A DNA stretch of 64,000 nt from Lepiota brunneoincarnata. Lineage: Eukaryota; Basidiomycota; Agaricomycetes; Agaricales; Agaricaceae. Of the stretch, positions 1 to 9,892 are shown piece after piece. The notes beneath the pieces are model-generated. The model was not told the DNA's origin. It saw nothing but the letters and a program-made list of their open reading frames with translations, and searched no databases. Both the position numbers and the translations under genes were made by a program. Location: contig JAEBUN010000001.1 in NCBI GenBank assembly GCA_023014365.1, positions 1,178,001 to 1,242,000 on the forward strand. The letters are read 5' to 3'. Every line of letters begins with the position of its first letter. Position 1 is the stretch's first letter.

Positions 1-1754
1 ATGCTCCGAATGGGACTTATAGCGAAGGGTGACATCTAGGACTTTGGTAATTGAGCCAGCTTCATTTTCAGTGCCATCAACATTGAAGACCGGGATGGGT
101 CGGGAGAGGGGGCGAGTGTTGAGACGGTTCTTCCGCACGAAATCACAGTCGACGAAACAACCGGTCGCCCCACTATCCAGGAGGGCTTGGGTGACCTTCC
201 TTTCGGATGTGTCCGTCGTCTCCAGTTCCACAGTCAGATGAAGTGACCACCGAGACTCCGCGGAAGCTATCTTGAATATAGGGGGTAGACGTCATTCCCA
301 TTTCGGCCATCTCGGCCTCTTTAATGGAGGAGGTCTTATAGGGGGTGTGGCTTGTACAGGGATTGAATTCTGGGTAGGAACAGTGTCGTCTATTGGGTCT
401 AGGGGTAATACACTGTACCTACTCCCTGTAGGCGGTTGGGGCACACAGTTCACTGACCGCTCGAGACAAAATCCGTATCCTCCTCACTCCCTAACTGCTC
501 TGACGACTCCTGAGCTTCCACAGCATCCTTATCAGCCAGCAACTTTTGAATTAAGGCCTCTTTCTCCTCGACATCCAGGTAGCAAACGTCAAAACGCATG
601 GGGCATTCGGATTTGACGTGGCCCGGTTGGTGGCATCTATAACACAGCGCCGGAGTTGCCAAAGTCTTCCTAGTTGCATCAATATCCATCGGGACTGGCT
701 TTGCCGGCGTAGGAGCGACATGGGCAAAAGAGCGAATCGGCGGGGGGGGAGTTGACGGCAACACAGTGGGTGTGGCTGTAGGGAGAGGCGCGAGGTGATA
801 GGAATGGGCAGAGGGCTTGGCCGGGGGTATCTGAGTCCGTCCGAGGGCTTGGAAAGCTTCGTTCGCAGCTTGGTTTTGGTCTATGAGTTGCGCTGCCTTG
901 TACCAAGCCTCCGGAGTGTAATCCGAGGGGTGATTAGCTGTCATCGTGGCTATGGCAGTTTGGATCGCCGGCCGGAGACCTCAACGGAATTTGATGACGA
1001 TGGTCTTGTCATCTTGGTATCCGGAGTCCGAAATAAGCTCCAGGAATTTGTCCAGGTAGTCCTCGATGCTCCTGTTTCACTGGAAGTACTCTGTGCCTTC
1101 CAGGCAATTGACAGCAGCCGCTTCGGAGTCTACGGGGAGGAAGTGCTTACGGAACTCGTCCTGGAAGTCCTCCCAGTCTAAAAATCTTTCCGCCCCTTGA
1201 TTCCTCTCTTCCCATCGGAAAATTTGGTCTGTCCACTTAGCAGTGCGCCCCTCCTTCATAAAAGACATGGCCCAGAGTATCTTCTGTTGGTCTGATGAAA
1301 AATGCATGGGGCAGAGTCGCAGGTAGGTGTTACACGAGTTTAAGAACGCTCTTCCACGCGTCCGGTCCCCGGAGAAGTCTGGTGGAGTCGCCGGCTTAAC
1401 CTTTGAGGAATGGGGATGTTGAGTAGAAGAAGGGGGAGAGTTAGAGACAGGTGGGATAGTGTTGGGGGGATTCGGGGTTTTGGGACGTTGGGAAAGTTCT
1501 TGGAGTGTGGTTTGAATTGACTGGATGACCTCTGTGAGGGCCAGTTCGGAGTCGGCCTGCCTGGTCATTATGGATGCCACGTCCTGTTGGAGCTGAGCAA
1601 TCATAGCCAATGGGTCCGAAGGCCCGTTTTCTGGCGCATTTTGCTGTGACATGAGTGTGGGACAAGGTAGGTTGGTGAGAGAGAGGAGTATTGGGGGGAT
1701 AGGTTGCCACTGGGTCGTAGAACACGTTCCGGACATGGTAGGGCCTATAGACAC
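1..1754 (-). pseudogene. Ty3/gypsy Gag-protease region, partial and interrupted
   Basis: This is the 5' end of a minus-strand Ty3/gypsy retrotransposon. The Gag N-terminus starts at 1754; a retrotransposon-gag domain follows, with the W-A-M-S-F and W-T-D-Q pattern around 1200-1300. A CCHC zinc knuckle, CYRCHQPGHVKSEC, lies near 600-650. Reading the minus strand of 1-240 gives an aspartic-protease start with the active-site motif LLDSGATG, running off the left edge. The Gag segments 1754-1077 and 944-450 share one frame and are separated only by in-frame TGA stops at 1077-1079 and 981-983 (the second replaces an Arg in R-GLRPAIQ). Gag packages element RNA and the protease matures Gag-Pol in cytoplasmic particles. 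Reverse transcriptase and later domains lie outside the window. The element is probably not autonomous as it stands. Confidence 0.85.
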
Positions 1755-2236
1755 AAGACTGGTCTCTCCGGGGATCCTATTCTTCTGTTAGGGTGACCTG
1801 GGAGGCCTTGACAGCTCAGGGGGAGCCGAAACAACTGCAGGGAAATCCTAAGTGATATTAAACTATGAGTTATGTACAGGACACATACCTGCAGGGAAAT
1901 CCTAAGAGAATAGGATGAGGAAACCCCTGCAGGTGAAAACTATGTATATACCTAACTTATATAATCAATATAAATCGAACCAGGCCTAGCTGTGGTGTCT
2001 CTAGGTTGCACAAGGCCTGGTGTGGTTGAAACGAATGTGGGATGTGAATATGACAGTCTAGAGTCTGTAGGAATGAGAGGAAATGAGGGAGGGTTTTATC
2101 TGGACAGTGAGGGAGTGTATGGAGTATTCTGGCTGTGTTTGCAGTGTGAGTGTTTGAAGGGAGGGATATATAATGCGTTGGAGGGTACAGGGGTGTTGAT
2201 AGGGTTAATGGAGGTGTTGCTGAGGTGTCTGGAGTG
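1755..2236. repeat. Retroelement leader/LTR debris between two gypsy fragments
   Basis: There is no convincing gene here. An 18-bp direct repeat, CTGCAGGGAAATCCTAAG, lies at 1835-1852 and 1889-1906. The second copy also opens an imperfect inverted repeat with CCCCTGCAGG near 1924-1933. The stretch sits upstream of the minus-strand Gag start, so it may hold leader or 5' LTR sequence of that element. LTR ends were not identified. 1990-2236 is GT-rich plus-strand sequence that precedes the broken start of the next gypsy fragment. Confidence 0.4.
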
Positions 2237-3960
2237 TCCCCTTACACTTGCCAACTACAACTTCAAATTAGAACATGGCCCAGGATCAAAGATCCCTGCA
2301 CCAGACACTCTATCAAGACATCCAGACCACATCCCTGATGAGGATAACAATAACAAAGAAGTTACCATGCTTCCAAACAACCTCTTTGTTGCTGCAGCTG
2401 ACATAGAAGATCAAAACTTGATCACAGTACTCCCAGAACACCTCTTTATTGCCACCATTGATATGGAACTCCAAGAAAGAATCACAGAATCACCCAAGTA
2501 CAATGCTAGAACCACTGAAGCATTCAAACTCCTGAAGGAAACCCACCCTAATGCCACCGATAAAGACTTTGGAACAGTCCCGACCTCAAACGGTCCACTC
2601 CTCACATTCCAAGAACATGTCATCATTCCAGAAGACCTTCAACTCAGATGTGATGTCATCGCAAGATACATACCACAACCACCCTACATGTGGCCACCCT
2701 GGAGAACAAGAAACATACTGCCTTGCCAAGAAAGAAGTATATTGGCCAGGAATGTTGACATTCATAAAGAATTACATCAAAGGCTGTCCAGAATGCCAAC
2801 AACACAAAATCATATGCAGACTGGATCACACACCAAATCAACCAATCCCACCATCATCTTCCAAGTGCCCATTTGCTCAAATCTCATGGGATCTTATCAC
2901 CGGTCTACCACCTAGCGCTGGCCATAATGTGATATTGTCCATGGTGGACCATGGCCTTACAAAGGGGGTAATTTTCATCCCAACCTCAGATCGATCAAAC
3001 ACTGATGACATCAGACAACTATTAATAGAAAAAGTCTTCACTAGGTTTGGATTACCTGACAAGATCATATTAGATCGAGACCCCAGATTTGCTGCCAACT
3101 CCCTCCAAGAACTAGCCAAACACCTAAACATCCAACAAGCATTCTCAACCACATACCACCCCTAGACAGATGGTTCCACCGAACAATACAACCAGGAAAT
3201 TGAAACCTACCTCACCATATACTGCACCAGGAACCCCCTTGACTGGTCAGAAACCCTACCTATTGCCGAGTTCACACACAATTTCAAAATACATGCCTCA
3301 AGGCAGAAATCCCCATTCAAACTAATCATGGGATACAACTCTCTGCTGATCCCCATGGTAATGGAAACATCAAACTTTCCATCAGTAGACAAATGCATCA
3401 GACTCCTTGATGACATCAGAAAGAAGCACATGCAGCACACCAACTCTCCGCTGATATTATGAAACAAAGAACCAGAAGAACTGTTAAACCCCTTGAAACA
3501 CATCAAAAAGTATGGCTAGAAGCCAAGAACCTCAAACTCCCCTTCATCTCCAACAAAATATCCCCAAAATGACTAGGACCTTTCCTTATCTCAGAAGTCT
3601 TATCACCACTGACATACACATTAAAACTTCCAATCAAATGGAAGATACATCTGGTATTCCACCAAAATCTTCTAACCCCATATACCAAAACAGAAGCATA
3701 CGGATCTCATCCAACTCCACCACCACCAGACATCATCAATGAAGAAGAAGAATACAAAATAGAAGCTATTCTTAATCACTGCCGATATTGCAGAAAACTC
3801 CAATACTATGTCAAATGGAAAGGATACTCCCACACGGAGAATGAATGGATCACCAATGAAACACTCCACACAAACGCTGAAGAATACCTAACCGAGTATA
3901 AAGAAACTCATGGAATTTCCCAGAAAGATCAGGAACCCACCAGAACCTACCAAAGACAAC
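2237..3960 (+). pseudogene. Ty3/gypsy Pol 3' half: integrase and chromodomain
   Basis: This is the 3' part of a chromodomain-type Ty3/gypsy Pol. It opens with the RNase H-to-integrase linker (FKLEHGPGSKIPAPDTLSRH). The H2C2 zinc module (HNHPTCGHPG...GCPEC) follows near 2670-2810 after a frame change around 2660. The integrase core has catalytic candidates D in ISWDLITGLP, D in LDRDPRF and E in TEQYNQE. A C-terminal chromodomain (YYVKWKGYSHTENEWI) lies at about 3745-3910 and would direct integration to chromatin marks. An in-frame TAG at 3163-3165 replaces the family Gln in the YHPQTDG motif, and another stop lies near 3460. Reverse transcriptase and upstream domains are missing, so the copy is truncated and inactive. 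Confidence 0.85.
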
Positions 3961-4423
3961 TTTGCTCTCACACCAAACATACTTAAAAAGATGCCCAAGA
4001 ACCTCAACCTCACTCGTCCCCAAACTACTCCCCCTTACTCTACCACACCCTCTCCATCTTCCTCATCATCCTCTATAATCATCATCAATGACCAGAAGGT
4101 TGAACATACAACACTTCAGACAACTCCTGTACTGGCCCTGTCTCCCTACACCCCCTCTCACACCTTCACCACAGCCTACGTGACCAATAGAGACAAGACC
4201 CCTGACCCCAATACCACCCCAGAACCAACAGTCGCCCCAGCTGCCTCCCTTAGATTCCATACAGCTGGATGGACCAAATCATCCTTCTGATGGAGATTTG
4301 CGCAAGGCTGCAACCAGCTGAACCATTATGGATAAATTGGAACACTCTCCAATGCCAGAATATGACTGACAACTCTGGTCGGACTACACCCACCACATAT
4401 GACAGACTAAGGCTCTCACTACT

Positions 4424-5102
4424 GTGTACAATATGCAACATGCCTGGGCAGAATCACTTGAGCAACTTCTCTGCTCAAGATCAAGCCTCATGTCCAAGGT
4501 GTCAAAGAACCTACCCAAGCAAGATGAGATACATACCTCACAGCCCTCCACCACAACCATTGCCACCACTGCCATGACAACCCCTACCACTATCACCACC
4601 CCCACTCCCAATAAGGGAAAGAAGCCCGCCAATCTCAGAAACCCTTTCAGACATCTCACCCCCACTAGGAACACCACCCACACCATCACCAATAACCATG
4701 TCCTGGTTTGGAACTCCCCTAATCTCATTCACACACGAACCGACCCCTGAACCACCAACAGATCAGTCTGCATCCAATGCAGACATACCAGACACTGGGC
4801 CATGGATTGCCCCCAATTTGCCTGTCTCAGGTGCAAACAATATGCCCCAGGGCACTACTCTTATGACTGCATCAAATATAGATGCCCCCATTGTGCTGTC
4901 TTCCAACCATGCCATAAATGGGCCGGATGTCCTGCTCGAAAGACTCAACACACTCCCTACTCCTGAACTTCAGCAGCCCATCCCATGATGACTCCCTCCA
5001 CTCACAATCAATACATCAACCTCACCAACGACAACTACTATGAGGAATGTTACGATGAGGTCGCCAAGTCCAATATCACAGGAGAACCATGTGGTTCCTT
5101 CT
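4424..5102 (+). pseudogene. Zinc-knuckle ORF downstream of gypsy integrase
   Basis: Reading frame between the gypsy chromodomain and the 3' LTR. The first part is Thr/Pro-rich and low in complexity. After an in-frame TGA at 4748-4750 the frame continues into clustered Cys/His motifs: CIQCRHTRHWAMDC, then CLRCKQYAPGHYSYDC, then CPHCAVFQPCHKWAGC. These match CCHC-type nucleic-acid-binding knuckles, normally found in Gag. A knuckle-bearing ORF placed after Pol is unusual for Ty3/gypsy. The inverted copy at 8655-9002 preserves the region almost perfectly. It could be a captured gag segment or a genuine third ORF of this family. The function is inferred only as nucleic-acid binding. Confidence 0.55.
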
Positions 5103-5386
5103 GAAGAAAACCACATCACCCTCACAGAAGATAGAATTGAAAGCCCCTGCTTCAGACAACTCTTATACGACATATTCTATCCAGGACAACTCCCATCCCC
5201 AGAAACCACCACAGTACTCAATCTCCACAGAACTCCTACCCCCACCTTTTCTCCCATCATTCCCCCTTGACCAGACTCCACCGACCAACCTCAAGTCGAC
5301 TACTATGAACCAAATTACCTAGCCAAATACCTGGAAGAAGGAAACTAACAAGTTGTAATGGAAAACAACTCTAGAAACAGACCTAA

Positions 5387-5771
5387 TGTTATCAGAAGTC
5401 TTATCAGAAGGACAGTTATTTTTAGTTTACATTCCCATGTCACTATGAAACCATCAGTAGTGTACATCAGAAGGACTATTCTTAGTTTATGCCTCGTGTC
5501 CCTTATCTCTGACTTGTAGTTACTCTGGTCCGGACTATTACAGTAGGAGTACAGCCACACTTAGAAGTATATAAGGATACAGTACATAACCTTGTATCCT
5601 TATCTTAGTGTTATACAGTTCTTGCCTCCTATACCTCTTTGCCCTTAAACTGGCTGGACTATAATGCTCCGTCATCTCTAAGTCACATCTAGTAGGACAA
5701 GATCAAGTCTGTATAGACATCTTGCCTCAAATGCCATGTTACTCAAGAGCAAACCCCTAACCCAGGTAACA
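5387..5771 (+). repeat. Ty3/gypsy 3' LTR, 385 bp
   Basis: The LTR begins TGTTATCAGAAG and ends CCCAGGTAACA, giving TGTTA...TAACA terminal inverted repeats. It follows the gypsy 3' ORF directly and abuts the interrupted copia gag, so the gypsy element sits within copia. A TATA-like promoter (AAGTATATAAGGATAC) lies near 5564-5579. A mirror copy lies at 7875-8259 and a third, truncated and diverged copy at 9003-9215. Confidence 0.85.
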
Positions 5772-6707
5772 TGTAAAGCATGCCTCAAAACCAGAAAGAG
5801 TACTTGCCACATGAGCTGACTCTGGCATCTTCTCCCCACTTTCCTCAACTCTGTGTGCCTCTGCTGTATCTGTCCCAACTTTGTCTTTGCAATCATGACA
5901 CACTCTCGCAATATGCCCCACTTTGCCACAGACATAGCAAGTGACTACAACCCCTGGTGTCTTTGGTTTCCACTTTTTCTTTCCTCCAAAGCCTCCCACC
6001 ATTGCCCAATTGGCTATCTCTGTTCGCTTTTGATGATTGAGGTCCTCATTTCAGAAGGCAGCAAGGACAGTTGACTTGGTCAATTTGTTCTGTAGCAGTA
6101 GTGCTGTTGACAGGTGTGCATAGTCCTCTGGTAATGCTCCAATCAATGCCATGCATTGTAGTTCCTCATCAAGATTGGTAATGGTGAAACTGGTAGGACA
6201 TAAATCCTGTATAGTTGCCATCACCTTCTCTATTTTTGTCCCCAGATCAACTAATGATTCCTCATCATTCTTATGAATGGAGAAGAGATCATCATATGCA
6301 TTGAATCGAGCACCAGGTTTCTTGGACTGATGCACCTCCTCAAGCTTCTTCCACATTTCAACTGGATCCCCCACTAAATCTCAAACATGCACCCTCTGGT
6401 CACAATCCAGTAACAGATATATGTCACCAGCAGCCTTTTGCACCTTCAATTCCCAAGCATCTATATTTCCCTGATCCTTTTCAGGCTTTTTCTCCTTCCC
6501 ACTGACCACATTCCACAGTCCCTTTGACATCAACCATGCCTGCATTTCACCTGACCACTCTCCATAGTTGGAGTGGGTAAGAGGTGTAATTCTAGCACTG
6601 ACTGAGTCAGACATAGTGATATCCAATAAATCCCCAATAAACTCGCAATATGGTGGCAATAGGCCAATAGTCACAGTAGCAGCAATATGCAGCAGTATCC
6701 CCAACAA
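5772..6707 (-). pseudogene. Ty1/copia gag, left palindrome arm
   Basis: Copia-type Gag (gag-polypeptide/UBN2-like) read leftward from 6707. It shows the N-terminal LTHSNYGEWSGEMQAWL signature and a CCHC knuckle, CYVCGKVGHIARVC, in its C-terminal part. Two in-frame TGA stops (at the positions mirroring 7263 and 7593) interrupt it. The frame is then cut by the gypsy LTR ending at 5771. No pol is attached on this side. It is the exact mirror of the right-arm copy. Gag would form virus-like particles in an intact element; this copy cannot. Confidence 0.85.
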
Positions 6708-6745
6708 TCAATGATTAAAATGGTGTAGAGCCAGGGCCCATAACC

Positions 6746-6845
6746 TGTTGAACTGAGTAGAGTCAATAGTATCAGTGACACACTGATCACTAGTCACTAG
6801 CTCAAGTTGATCAACAATCACTGATGTATTCACACATTGTTAATA
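6746..6845 (-). repeat. Copia LTR fragment, left of palindrome centre
   Basis: 100 bp matching the reverse complement of the end of the copia 3' LTR at 12675-12774. It starts TGTTGAACTGAGTAGAG and runs to TTGTTAATA, where it meets the right arm. It includes the whole 45-bp palindrome spacer, 6801-6845. Confidence 0.8.
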
Positions 6846-6900
6846 CTAGTGACTAGTGATCAGTGTGTCACTGATACTATTGACTCTACTCAGTTCAACA
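6846..6900 (+). repeat. Copia 5' LTR fragment, right of palindrome centre
   Basis: The last 55 bp of the copia LTR, ending TCAGTTCAACA at 6900, identical to the end of the 3' LTR at 12774. It is followed at once by GGTTATGGGCCCTGG, which is where the tRNA primer-binding site should lie. The rest of the 5' LTR is missing because of the junction at 6845/6846. Confidence 0.8.
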
Positions 6901-6938
6901 GGTTATGGGCCCTGGCTCTACACCATTTTAATCATTGA

Positions 6939-7874
6939 TTGTTGGGGATACTGCTGCATATTGCTGCTACTGTGACTATTGGCCTATTGCCACCATATTG
7001 CGAGTTTATTGGGGATTTATTGGATATCACTATGTCTGACTCAGTCAGTGCTAGAATTACACCTCTTACCCACTCCAACTATGGAGAGTGGTCAGGTGAA
7101 ATGCAGGCATGGTTGATGTCAAAGGGACTGTGGAATGTGGTCAGTGGGAAGGAGAAAAAGCCTGAAAAGGATCAGGGAAATATAGATGCTTGGGAATTGA
7201 AGGTGCAAAAGGCTGCTGGTGACATATATCTGTTACTGGATTGTGACCAGAGGGTGCATGTTTGAGATTTAGTGGGGGATCCAGTTGAAATGTGGAAGAA
7301 GCTTGAGGAGGTGCATCAGTCCAAGAAACCTGGTGCTCGATTCAATGCATATGATGATCTCTTCTCCATTCATAAGAATGATGAGGAATCATTAGTTGAT
7401 CTGGGGACAAAAATAGAGAAGGTGATGGCAACTATACAGGATTTATGTCCTACCAGTTTCACCATTACCAATCTTGATGAGGAACTACAATGCATGGCAT
7501 TGATTGGAGCATTACCAGAGGACTATGCACACCTGTCAACAGCACTACTGCTACAGAACAAATTGACCAAGTCAACTGTCCTTGCTGCCTTCTGAAATGA
7601 GGACCTCAATCATCAAAAGCGAACAGAGATAGCCAATTGGGCAATGGTGGGAGGCTTTGGAGGAAAGAAAAAGTGGAAACCAAAGACACCAGGGGTTGTA
7701 GTCACTTGCTATGTCTGTGGCAAAGTGGGGCATATTGCGAGAGTGTGTCATGATTGCAAAGACAAAGTTGGGACAGATACAGCAGAGGCACACAGAGTTG
7801 AGGAAAGTGGGGAGAAGATGCCAGAGTCAGCTCATGTGGCAAGTACTCTTTCTGGTTTTGAGGCATGCTTTACA
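6939..7874 (+). pseudogene. Ty1/copia gag, right palindrome arm
   Basis: Identical in translation to the left-arm copy. It has the copia Gag N-terminus, a helical core (DPVEMWKKLEEVHQSKK) and the CCHC knuckle CYVCGKVGHIARVC near 7707-7750. In-frame TGA codons at 7263-7265 and 7593-7595 break the frame; all segments share one phase. The gypsy LTR starting at 7875 cuts it. It has the same orientation as the copia pol at 9.9-12.3 kb, so it is probably the 5' end of that element, split by nested insertions. Confidence 0.85.
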
Positions 7875-8259
7875 TGTTACCTGGGTTAGGGGTTTGCTCT
7901 TGAGTAACATGGCATTTGAGGCAAGATGTCTATACAGACTTGATCTTGTCCTACTAGATGTGACTTAGAGATGACGGAGCATTATAGTCCAGCCAGTTTA
8001 AGGGCAAAGAGGTATAGGAGGCAAGAACTGTATAACACTAAGATAAGGATACAAGGTTATGTACTGTATCCTTATATACTTCTAAGTGTGGCTGTACTCC
8101 TACTGTAATAGTCCGGACCAGAGTAACTACAAGTCAGAGATAAGGGACACGAGGCATAAACTAAGAATAGTCCTTCTGATGTACACTACTGATGGTTTCA
8201 TAGTGACATGGGAATGTAAACTAAAAATAACTGTCCTTCTGATAAGACTTCTGATAACA
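7875..8259 (-). repeat. Ty3/gypsy LTR, mirror copy
   Basis: Reverse complement of 5387-5771 with the same TGTTA...TAACA ends. It lies inside the copia gag reading frame in reverse orientation. Confidence 0.85.
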
Positions 8260-9002
8260 TTAGGTCTGTTTCTAGAGTTGTTTTCCATTACAACTTGTTA
8301 GTTTCCTTCTTCCAGGTATTTGGCTAGGTAATTTGGTTCATAGTAGTCGACTTGAGGTTGGTCGGTGGAGTCTGGTCAAGGGGGAATGATGGGAGAAAAG
8401 GTGGGGGTAGGAGTTCTGTGGAGATTGAGTACTGTGGTGGTTTCTGGGGATGGGAGTTGTCCTGGATAGAATATGTCGTATAAGAGTTGTCTGATGCAGG
8501 GGCTTTCAATTCTATCTTCTGTGAGGGTGATGTGGTTTTCTTCAGAAGGAACCACATGGTTCTCCTGTGATATTGGACTTGGCGACCTCATCGTAACATT
8601 CCTCATAGTAGTTGTCGTTGGTGAGGTTGATGTATTGATTGTGAGTGGAGGGAGTCATCGTGGGATGGGCTGCTGAAGTTCAGGAGTAGGGAGTGTGTTG
8701 AGTCTTTCGAGCAGGACATCCGGCCCATTTATGGCATGGTTGGAAGACAGCACAATGGGGGCATCTATATTTGATGCAGTCATAAGAGTAGTGCCCTGGG
8801 GCATATTGTTTGCACCTGAGACAGGCAAATTGGGGGCAATCCATGGCCCAGTGTCTGGTATGTCTGCATTGGATGCAGACTGATCTGTTGGTGGTTCAGG
8901 GGTCGGTTCGTGTGTGAATGAGATTAGGGGAGTTCCAAACCAGGACATGGTTATTGGTGATGGTGTGGGTGGTGTTCCTAGTGGGGGTGAGATGTCTGAA
9001 AG
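8260..9002 (-). pseudogene. Mirror fragment of the gypsy zinc-knuckle ORF
   Basis: Inverted copy of 4644-5386 with the same Cys/His cluster read on the minus strand. It ends abruptly at 9002 against an LTR start. No integrase is present on this side. Confidence 0.75.
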
Positions 9003-9215
9003 TGTTATCAGAAGTCTTATCAGAAGGACAGTTATCTTTAGCTACATTCCCATGTCACTATGAAACCATTAGTAGTGTACATCAGAAGGACTATTCTTAC
9101 CATATGCCTCATGTTTCTTATCTATGACTCATAGTTACCTTGGTCCGGACTATTATAGTAGGAGTACAGCCACACTTAGAAGTATATAAGGATACAGTAC
9201 AATACCTTGTATCCT
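9003..9215 (+). repeat. Truncated third gypsy LTR copy
   Basis: Begins TGTTATCAGAAGTCTTATC like the other two LTRs and follows them through the TATATAAGG promoter and CCTTGTATCCTT. Substitutions are scattered (for example ATCTTTAGC against ATTTTTAGT). Similarity stops near 9215, where a different TG-starting repeat begins. It is older than, or from another copy than, the near-identical palindrome LTRs. Confidence 0.75.
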
Positions 9216-9546
9216 TGATATGATCCATGCTCCTTCTGTATCCGAGGATAACTGGAGACGGCCTTCAATCACTCTGCAAGATGTCCGAGACGGTTGGCCT
9301 TGTAGAGCTTAGTGGATCACGCTCAATGAGATAACAAGGGAACACGCCAAGTTAAGGCAGAGAGGGTTAATGACCGCTGTTAACAAGATTAAAGCTTAGG
9401 GCTTTAATCTCTACTTGTACAGGCCTTATATACCTATGAGACACTATATACTTGTTATAGGTAGTTGGGCTGTTCTACTGGTCATCCGCAGTCTTGACCA
9501 TGATGCGCATCCTAGCTGATGGCATCCTACTGTTATTTATATTACA
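9216..9546 (-). repeat. Probable LTR of another element, minus orientation
   Basis: About 331 bp bounded by TGATAT (9216) and ATTACA (9546). On the minus strand it contains a TATATAAGG-type promoter, near 9430. An acidic ORF on the minus strand ends exactly at its 5' boundary, as expected for coding sequence meeting a 3' LTR. The assignment rests on these ends and position; no second LTR was seen. Confidence 0.45.
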
Positions 9547-9890
9547 ATGAGTCAGTGTCCTCGTTCTTACTGCTGTGCAATGTTCCATCACTTTCCTCTG
9601 ACTCATAATCTCCTTCTCCTGATTCTATCTCCATGGAGTCTCCTCCACTCTCGCTCTCCACTCTCTCAGTACTTCCATCTACATCGGAGGTTGGATCGGT
9701 TGATCCATGGCTGTCCTCTTCATCCTTGGGGTATTCCAGAATATCCTCCAGAGTTATCTCCATTCCCACTTCTCTTGCCAGGTCCTGCATGGTGTTATAA
9801 TATTCCCCTTCTTTGTCTTCATACTCCTGTGCTTGTAACTGGTCTGTGGTCTCCTGTACCCATCTTGTAAAGTCAAATAGTTGTTCCTGT
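9542..9890 (-). pseudogene. Acidic C-terminal ORF fragment of a retroelement
   Basis: An open frame reads leftward from about 9890 with no start, through a Gln/Glu-rich stretch into a strongly acidic Ser/Asp/Glu tail (for example ESESGGDSMEIESGEGDYE), and stops at 9542-9544 in the LTR-like repeat. I do not recognise the family. The position fits the end of a gag or pol ORF of an inserted element that splits the copia sequence. Confidence 0.4.
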
Positions 9891-9892
9891 TC

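Larger units (their letters stand above)
4644..6800 (+). repeat. Left arm of giant inverted repeat (2,157 bp)
   Basis: Base i pairs with base 13646-i. Shared reading frames on both sides keep this constant across the arm. It contains the end of the gypsy ORF, the gypsy LTR, copia gag and a copia LTR tail. Two substitutions are visible relative to the right arm: near 4986 (CATGAT against CACGAT) and near 5152 (GCTTCAG against GCATCAG). The outer limit is 4644, where identity stops. Confidence 0.92.
6846..9002 (-). repeat. Right arm of giant inverted repeat (2,157 bp)
   Basis: Near-identical mirror of 4644-6800, separated from it by a 45-bp spacer. The arm ends at 9002, exactly where another gypsy LTR copy begins (TGTTATCAG at 9003). 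A later LTR insertion or LTR-mediated exchange therefore defines the outer limit on this side. Confidence 0.92.
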
